A DNA stretch of 59,684 nucleotides from Pseudorhodobacter sp. (GTDB lineage: Bacteria; Pseudomonadota; Alphaproteobacteria; Rhodobacterales; Rhodobacteraceae). The notes under the pieces were generated by a model. That model saw only the letters and a list, made by a program, of their open reading frames with translations. It was not told the DNA's origin and did no database searches. The translations under genes and the position numbers were made by a program. How positions within the stretch are numbered: position 1 is the first letter of the stretch; the number at the start of each line of letters is the position of its first letter. Positions 54,758-59,684 of the stretch are shown piece by piece. The stretch spans positions 1 through 59,684 of the forward strand of contig JAQWYA010000218.1 of assembly GCA_029254215.1 (NCBI GenBank). The letters are read 5' to 3'.

Positions 54758-56464
54758 TCAAGAGGAAAGTTGCTCTCTCAGCACCGCTGCCGTGATCGAG
54801 ATCATCAGATAGACGCCCGCGAAAATTAGCATCGCCACCACGGTGTTTTCAAAGGCGCGCGGGTAGGCGGCCTCATCTGGGGTGATGGGTTTCACGGAAA
54901 GCGACAGATAGCGGGTCTGACGATTGGCCTCGGCGCGAGTGGCTTCCATCGCTTGCAGCGATTGCGCCAACATCAATTGTCGGGTCGTCACATCGGCCTG
55001 TGCGACCAGAAGTTCCGATTGCACCTGCGCCAAAGACATGCCCGAGCCGTCGTTCTCGGTCAATTTGGAGCGGAGCGCCTCAATCTCGAACTCCAGCGCT
55101 TTGATGCGGCGTTGAAGCGGTTCCACCCTTGCGGCATTGGGGTTGGCGTTCGCTTGCAACTGCTGCATCGACAGTCGGTCTTGCGTCAGCAAGGATTCAA
55201 GCTGACCGATCTGCGCGGTGATCAGGCTGACCTCCACCTCAGAGGACAGAACCTTGAATTGTTCCTGCAGGGCCACAACGCGCCGCTGGGCCTCAAGCAT
55301 GTCAGCTTCGGTTTCGGCATAGGCCTCGCGGGCGCCTTTCATCTGATCTTCGCGCATCCGCTGGGTCAGTTGATCCACCTGACCCTCGGCATAACCGATC
55401 AGGGCTTGGGCAAATTCAACGGCCTTGGTCGGGTCGGCAGCAAGGATCTGCATTTTGACCAGACCTTCGGTCGGATCATAAGAAATCTGCACATTGCGCG
55501 TATAGACTTTATAGGCCTGCTCCAGCGTGGCATCGGGCGCCAGCCGCTGAATAGGGTCGATCGAGGGGTCGCTGAAATGATCCTTGAAGCCATGATCCTC
55601 ATCAAGCCGCAGCATCGCCTCGCGCGATTGAAGGTAACCCTGCACCGCGATACTGTCTTGCGAGGTCGCAAGGGGCGAGCCTTTGAGCAAGCCTCCCAGC
55701 CCGCCCGCAGAGGCAGTGGGCGCCTGCGATTGCTGAATAACGAATTCCGACTTGGTGGCATAGATCGGGGTGGCGACCTCGTAATAATACCAGCCTGTGA
55801 CCAGCGTCGGCAAAAAGACAAAGCAAATCAGGCGGACCAACAGCAAAAAGGAATTGCGGCGGCGGCGGCGTGCGATGTCTTGCTGGATCCGCGACAGTTC
55901 GGCCAAGGGGTTCGGCGACACCATTTCGGTTGACGGAACCTGCGCTGGTTTGAACGTTTGGGGCAGCTTGATGCCGTCGGGCGCGGCTTGTTCCCCTTTG
56001 GCGGGGCCCGCGCCGGACAAGGCCCCGTCGCTGGTGACCAGTTCCAAAAGGCTCGTGCGTTCAAACGGGTCAATGCCCGCATTGCGCAGCAGACGGACGG
56101 CGTCGAAATCAGAGGTGGCGGGCAGATTGTGCTTTTGGGCCAACCGGCGGGCCATGCGCAACTGACGGCCCGTCAGGCCCTCGCGCTTGATCTTCTCGAT
56201 CCCTTCGCCCGCACTATCGCCATTGGCCCCAACCACTTCGCCTTTTTTGGCACGCAGAGGGGCCGTCGGTTGCAAAGACAGGGCTCCGAAGCCGTCGTCA
56301 TGGTTGTCGAACAGCTGCGCGCCCGTGGTTTGCGGCGGCGGCGGGGGCGCTCCTGCGGGGGTAAGGGCGGCACTTGCGACAGGAGGAACGGGCGCAGGGG
56401 CCTCGGCGCTGGGAAATTCCGGGCGGCGGGTGCGAAAGCGTGTGAGTTTAAGTTTGGTAGTCAT
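54758..56464 (-). CDS. Capsule polysaccharide export inner-membrane protein (KpsE/BexC-like) with long N-terminal extension
   Basis: Polysaccharide co-polymerase of 568 residues. ATG 56464 lies inside the KpsT stop region (17-base overlap). The first 200 residues are cytoplasmic: a Pro/Ala-rich stretch, then LTGRQLRMARRLAQKHNL and DAVRLLRNAGIDPFERTSLLELV. A first membrane segment (about LVRLICFVFLPTLVTGWYYY) is followed by the large periplasmic coiled-coil region (EAQRRVVALQEQFKVLSSEVEVSLI) and a C-terminal membrane segment (VVAMLIFAGVYLMISITAAV). Typical KpsE is about 380 residues, so the extension is the odd feature. It would bridge KpsMT to the outer-membrane pore. Confidence 0.88.
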   Translation of the reverse strand: MTTKLKLTRFRTRRPEFPSAEAPAPVPPVASAALTPAGAPPPPPQTTGAQLFDNHDDGFGALSLQPTAPLRAKKGEVVGANGDSAGEGIEKIKREGLTGRQLRMARRLAQKHNLPATSDFDAVRLLRNAGIDPFERTSLLELVTSDGALSGAGPAKGEQAAPDGIKLPQTFKPAQVPSTEMVSPNPLAELSRIQQDIARRRRRNSFLLLVRLICFVFLPTLVTGWYYYEVATPIYATKSEFVIQQSQAPTASAGGLGGLLKGSPLATSQDSIAVQGYLQSREAMLRLDEDHGFKDHFSDPSIDPIQRLAPDATLEQAYKVYTRNVQISYDPTEGLVKMQILAADPTKAVEFAQALIGYAEGQVDQLTQRMREDQMKGAREAYAETEADMLEAQRRVVALQEQFKVLSSEVEVSLITAQIGQLESLLTQDRLSMQQLQANANPNAARVEPLQRRIKALEFEIEALRSKLTENDGSGMSLAQVQSELLVAQADVTTRQLMLAQSLQAMEATRAEANRQTRYLSLSVKPITPDEAAYPRAFENTVVAMLIFAGVYLMISITAAVLREQLSS

Positions 56465-57101
56465 ACATCCGCTTCGCTTCTTCCAAAGTGTCAAACAAGT
56501 GCAATTGGCCGTGCCGCAGAACGGCGGCGGACCGGCAAAACTTCTCCAGCGTGGACGGCTGATGCGAGACCACAACCATCGTCGCATTCTGCAGCCGCGC
56601 CTTGAGGATCTCTCCCGCTTTGCGGTTAAATTCCACATCCGTAGAGGCGGGCATCCCTTCGTCGATCAGATAGATGTCGAATTCCAGTGCCAGCATCAGA
56701 GCCAGTGAAAACCGCGCTCTCATCCCCGAGGAATAGATCCCCGTCGGCATGTCGAAATATTCTTCAAGGTCGGCAAGCCAGCGGCAGAAGCTTTCGACGT
56801 AATCCGGGTCAAGGCCGTAAAGCCGCGCGATGTAGCGGCAATTTTCCCGCGCGCTGTGTTTGGCCATGAGCCCGCCCATGAAGCCTAGCGGAAACGAGAT
56901 CCGGGAACTGCGGGTGACCTTGCCTTCATCGGGTTTTTCCAGCCCGCACATCATATTGATGATCGTTGTCTTGCCGGTGCCATTGGGGGCCAGAATGCCA
57001 AGCGAGTTGCCGATTTCCACGCGGAAAGAAGCGCGATCAAGGATGACCTTGCGCTGTTTGCCCGTCCAGAAAGACTTGCTGACGTTCTGAAACTCGATCA
57101 T
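56448..57101 (-). CDS. Capsule polysaccharide export ABC transporter ATP-binding protein (KpsT-like)
   Basis: A 217-residue ATPase from ATG 57101 (MIEFQNVSKSFWTGKQR). The Walker A motif is LAPNGTGKTTIINM, the signature is YSSGMRARFSLAL, and Walker B is DIYLIDEGMPASTD, the form seen in KpsT/RfbE-type transporters. The H-loop is VVVSHQ. It would power export of a capsule or similar polysaccharide with a KpsM permease. No permease or other capsule gene is in the window; the KpsE-like gene follows with a 17-base overlap. The frame runs open to 57149 without support. Confidence 0.88.
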   Translation of the reverse strand: MIEFQNVSKSFWTGKQRKVILDRASFRVEIGNSLGILAPNGTGKTTIINMMCGLEKPDEGKVTRSSRISFPLGFMGGLMAKHSARENCRYIARLYGLDPDYVESFCRWLADLEEYFDMPTGIYSSGMRARFSLALMLALEFDIYLIDEGMPASTDVEFNRKAGEILKARLQNATMVVVSHQPSTLEKFCRSAAVLRHGQLHLFDTLEEAKRMYDYQT

Positions 57102-57317
57102 CGACCCGCCCGACAGTTGCAGCCCGTTATACCCGAGGCTTGCACACACAAATTACCCAAACACAAACGCGGCATATTTGACACGCTGTCATCTTCATTA
57201 GACAGTCATTCTGGCAGCATTATGGCTTTGGCGGCGATCCGCAGCAAGGAAGTTGACGGCAAGGCCGATCACTTTTGTGCGCAGAGGGCGGTTTGAGGGC
57301 GGCAGGCCGCCTGCGTT

Positions 57318-58541
57318 TCAATCCTGACGCGACAGGGTGGCGCGATGCACCAGCAAAAGCAGAGGGCCCGCCAGCAGCGTTAGCCCAAGCCCCAGCCGCG
57401 CCCCTTCCTGCATGGCGCCGCCGGGCAGGGCTGCCTCCAACGCGAGGATCGGGCTGATGGCGCCAATCCCCATCAAGCCCGCCACAAACAGCACATTGCG
57501 CCCCTCAAGCCTGCGCAAAACCTCCAGCCCGGTCAGGCGCACCAGCGCAAGCGTCACCAAAAACCCAAAGGGTTTGCCAAGCCAGAACGCGCCCAGGACG
57601 GCCCATGTGGTCGGGTTCAGCGCCTGAAAATCCAGCCCACCATGGCTGAGCGCGAACAGAAACAGCACCCCGACAAGCGGCAGCAGCAAAAGATGCGCAA
57701 GCCGGTTGAGCGGGTCGGTCAAGAACCCCTCCGCCTGGCTGAACAGCCCGAAACTATGCGCGCCATGCGGGATCACAGGAAGGATCGGCAAAAGCCCCAG
57801 CGCGGGCGGCAGGCCGGAGGCGCAGATCCCGATCCATGACACGGCCCCAAGCACAACCCAAGGCCAGACATGATCGGCCCTCTGGCGCGAGACCTCTGAC
57901 AGTCCAAGCTGATGCAACGGGCGCGTCAGGGTGAAATACCCGGTCAGGGCGGCCAAAAGGGGCAGGGCGAGCCAGCCGGGGCGTAAATCTCCGGCCAAAA
58001 GCGTCAAGGCACCTTGGGCGGCCAGCGCCAGCACCGCATCCATCACGGTCAGAAACAGCAAGACCTGCAAGACGGGATGGCCCGCCCCAAAGATCATCCG
58101 CCCGAAAAAATAGCTCAGCACGATATCCGTGCCAAAGGGCAGCACCCAGCCCCGCGCCTCCGAGGCTTCCTCGGCGGTCTCGATCGCGGTCGAGATGAAG
58201 GACCAAGCCAGCATCCCGCCCAATGCCGCCCCGACCAGCAATAGCGCGGGGACAATGGCACGCGCGCCGTGCAGGCTGCCGCGTTTCAAAACCAGTGCCT
58301 CCCACAGCTCTTTTCCGACCAGCAGAAAAAAGACCGGCATAAGAAGCGCGGAAATCAACGTCTCCGGCGTCAGGACAGGGTCGAACATACCGAACCCCAG
58401 CAGCGCGCCCAGATCCAGGGGCTGCCATTCCACCGCGTCATAATAGGCCGCCGGGGCAAGATTGACCGCAAGCGTCGCAATTCCGCCGCCTGTCAGAAGG
58501 GCGATGGCATAGCGGTTCAGATAAGGGGAAACCGGGGTCAC
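57318..58541 (-). CDS. nhaA: NhaA-family Na+/H+ antiporter, divergent
   Basis: A polytopic membrane protein of about 407 residues from GTG 58541 (no strong ribosome-binding site seen; the frame is open to 58760). Family marks are PVFFLLVGKELWEAL, LPFGTDIVLSYFFG (Thr138, Asp139, matching the T132/D133 crossing region of E. coli NhaA), and WLGKPFGF (Lys323, matching K300). The paired aspartates of E. coli (D163/D164 in IIDDLGAI) align with VMDAVLAL, leaving only Asp168 followed by Ala169. Activity or ion coupling may therefore differ. The gene lies beside the capsule export pair without an obvious link. Confidence 0.83.
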   Translation of the reverse strand: MTPVSPYLNRYAIALLTGGGIATLAVNLAPAAYYDAVEWQPLDLGALLGFGMFDPVLTPETLISALLMPVFFLLVGKELWEALVLKRGSLHGARAIVPALLLVGAALGGMLAWSFISTAIETAEEASEARGWVLPFGTDIVLSYFFGRMIFGAGHPVLQVLLFLTVMDAVLALAAQGALTLLAGDLRPGWLALPLLAALTGYFTLTRPLHQLGLSEVSRQRADHVWPWVVLGAVSWIGICASGLPPALGLLPILPVIPHGAHSFGLFSQAEGFLTDPLNRLAHLLLLPLVGVLFLFALSHGGLDFQALNPTTWAVLGAFWLGKPFGFLVTLALVRLTGLEVLRRLEGRNVLFVAGLMGIGAISPILALEAALPGGAMQEGARLGLGLTLLAGPLLLLVHRATLSRQD

Positions 58542-58713
58542 TGGCGCGGACTTCTGAGGATACAGGGCTGCATGGGCTGTCTCTAAGCTTCGTCCGGGTC
58601 CGGGGCAATCGGCTGGCCCGAAAAAGCCCGGCCTGTGGCAAGGGCGCATCTTGCGGCCTCGTCCCGCACCCCCTAAGCGGGGTTTGCCTTTATCTAGCAC
58701 CGGAACCGCCGCC

Positions 58714-59517
58714 ATGACCGACCAGACCGCCACCCGACTGGAAATCGCCCATGCCGCCATGACGGCCCAGCCGCAGGACGATGCCGCGCGGTTGCGCTAT
58801 TTCGCAGCGCTGGCGGATGGCATGTTGTTTCTGATGCTGGAGGAAGAGGCCAAACAGGGGATGATGCGCCCGCGCGTCTTTGGCCTCGAAGATGGTCCCG
58901 TGGTTCTGGCTTATGATCTGGAAGAGCGACTGGCAGAAGCCGCCGGGGGGGCGACGCCCTACGCCGAATTGCCGGGCCGGGTGATTGCGGCCCAACTGGC
59001 GGGGCAGGGTATTTCACTCGGGATCAACCTTGGTGTGGCGGAAAGCGCCTATCTGATGCCCCCCGAGGCGCTGGACTGGCTTTCCACGACCCTGTCCCTG
59101 AACCCGGATGAACTGGCCGCGCGCCCGGTCGCCTTTGACCCGCCGCGGGGCCTTCCGCAGGCGCTGATGGAGGCGCTCGATGGCAAGCTGGCCCGCGCCG
59201 CAGGGCTTGCATCAGCTGCCTTGCTGGCAGCGGTGCGCTATGAGGACGGTCGGAAAGGCCATATGCTCGCCTTCCTGGATGCAAAACCGGAGGCAGAAAC
59301 GGCCCTTGCCCGCGCCGCGAATGAAGCTCTGACCTTCTCGGGCATTGAGGCCGGAGAGATTGATGTGACCTTTCTGGATGCGGGCTCTGCGGTGGCGCAA
59401 AAGATGCTTCGCGTCGCCTTGCGGTTCGATCTGCCGATCCCCCCAGAAACGGCAGAGGCAAGGCCAGCCCCCAAAGCGCCGGGAATGGACCCCAAGAACC
59501 CGCCAAAATTGCGCTGA
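58714..59517 (+). CDS. SseB family protein
   Basis: A 267-residue protein whose N-terminal half matches the SseB N-terminal domain: MRPRVFGLEDGPVVLAYDLEERLAEAAGG and YAELPGRVIAAQLAGQGISLGINLG, with the aromatic and acidic positions of the family. The C-terminal half is weakly conserved and ends in a Pro/Lys-rich tail. Function is unknown; E. coli SseB was linked to serine sensitivity. ATG 58714 is the start. It is divergent from nhaA and separated by about 170 bases. Confidence 0.8.
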   Translation: MTDQTATRLEIAHAAMTAQPQDDAARLRYFAALADGMLFLMLEEEAKQGMMRPRVFGLEDGPVVLAYDLEERLAEAAGGATPYAELPGRVIAAQLAGQGISLGINLGVAESAYLMPPEALDWLSTTLSLNPDELAARPVAFDPPRGLPQALMEALDGKLARAAGLASAALLAAVRYEDGRKGHMLAFLDAKPEAETALARAANEALTFSGIEAGEIDVTFLDAGSAVAQKMLRVALRFDLPIPPETAEARPAPKAPGMDPKNPPKLR

Positions 59518-59524
59518 AAAGTGG

Positions 59525-59538
59525 GGTACTATAGTACC
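59525..59538. promoter_or_regulatory. 14-bp perfect palindrome in the AT-rich gap after the SseB gene
   Basis: GGTACTATAGTACC reads the same on both strands. It lies 7 bases after the SseB stop and before a very AT-rich stretch and the promoter at 59587. It may be a repressor site for the next gene or a short terminator stem. Confidence 0.45.
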
Positions 59539-59586
59539 TATTTTATAAAGCTTTGATTTACAACAATAAATTATACATCACGTCAC

Positions 59587-59615
59587 TTGACTGCATCGCT
59601 GCGTTGAAAGATACA
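59587..59615 (+). promoter_or_regulatory. Probable promoter of the gene starting at 59669
   Basis: TTGACT (59587-59592) and GATACA (59610-59615) are spaced by 17 bases, as -35 and -10. The region before it is AT-rich, unlike the rest of the window, and a start codon follows about 50 bases later. Confidence 0.5.
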
Positions 59616-59668
59616 GCGCCATCCGAGACTGCGGGGCTTTTCCCGCCATAGACTTCACAGGGTTCCAA

Positions 59669-59684
59669 ATGAAAACCTTCACCG
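59669..59684 (+). CDS. Start of a gene running off the right edge
   Basis: ATG 59669 begins MKTFT and is preceded by CAGGG at about 8 bases and by a plausible promoter. Only five codons are visible, so the product cannot be named. Confidence 0.35.

Noticed and set aside
56465-56638. An N-terminal extension of the KpsE-like protein
   Set aside because: It is out of frame with and antisense-free of family motifs but overlaps the KpsT coding region; ATG 56464 inside the KpsT stop is the better start.
1-59684. CRISPR arrays, prophage, insertion sequences or integrons
   Set aside because: No evenly spaced repeats, transposase-like or integrase-like proteins, or terminal inverted repeats were found; gene content is that of a core chromosome.

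Overview
The window is a gene-dense, GC-rich stretch of an alphaproteobacterial chromosome, most likely order Rhodobacterales (Rhodobacter/Roseobacter relatives). The main reasons are: lexA preceded by GTTC-N7-GTTC boxes, the alphaproteobacterial SOS box; the run trpG-trpD-trpC-moaC-moeA-lexA next to comEC, gltX and gltA; the lptF-lptG-lptD-surA-pdxA-rsmA cluster; a DUF4167 protein beside prfA-prmC; and a KpsE-like protein with a long roseobacter-type N-terminal extension. I see no prophage, insertion sequence, integron or CRISPR array. Most of the window is core genome, with a few orphan genes that have lost or never had their usual partners.

Layout. 1-3409: a HisC-like aminotransferase cut by the window edge, and valS. 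3493-9701: an Lrp/AsnC regulator divergent from an ornithine-decarboxylase-like gene with a striking palindrome between them, then a lone CoxL/xanthine dehydrogenase-type large subunit overlapping a DUF2235 alpha/beta hydrolase, then aguB. 9769-12600: gltA and gltX, with a perfect terminator hairpin between the convergent aguB and gltA. 12678-19650: comEC convergent with lexA, and the moeA/moaC/trpCDG operon. 20020-28416: a divergent polysaccharide deacetylase, trpE with a PpiD-like foldase, an aminotransferase, gpt, a LysE exporter and fabI. 28585-30476: pdxH, a double cold-shock protein, a DUF192 protein and tRNA-Pro(UGG). 30680-36110: a Cys/Met-metabolism PLP enzyme, a PhoR-like kinase, a nucleoside hydrolase, an iron-binding ABC protein with an iron-box-like operator inside its promoter, and mazG. 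36265-39818: an M20 amidohydrolase, a class III aminotransferase and agmatinase. 39839-43261: DUF1499, prfA, prmC and DUF4167. 43397-50980: rsmA, pdxA, surA, lptD, lptG and lptF. 51261-54643: pepA, holC, an orphan UreE-like protein, DUF1127 and a small unknown protein. 54758-57101: a KpsE/KpsT capsule export pair without KpsM. 57318-59517: an NhaA-family antiporter and an SseB-family protein. The last 150 bases are AT-rich and carry a promoter for a gene entering the next window.

How the genes fit together. Four sites touch polyamine metabolism: the ornithine-decarboxylase-like enzyme, aguB, agmatinase, and an aminotransferase that could take putrescine or an omega-amino acid. The lptFGD/surA genes build and fold the outer membrane. 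The trp genes are split into trpE and trpGDC blocks separated by the deacetylase gene. moaC and moeA supply the molybdenum cofactor that the lone CoxL-type subunit would need.

No clearly new multi-gene system is visible. The observations most worth following are the palindrome between lrp and the decarboxylase gene, the inverted repeat filling the promoter spacer of the iron-binding-protein gene, the UreE-like protein whose metal-site histidine is replaced, the NhaA homologue with only one of the paired aspartates, and the orphan CoxL/DUF2235 pair.
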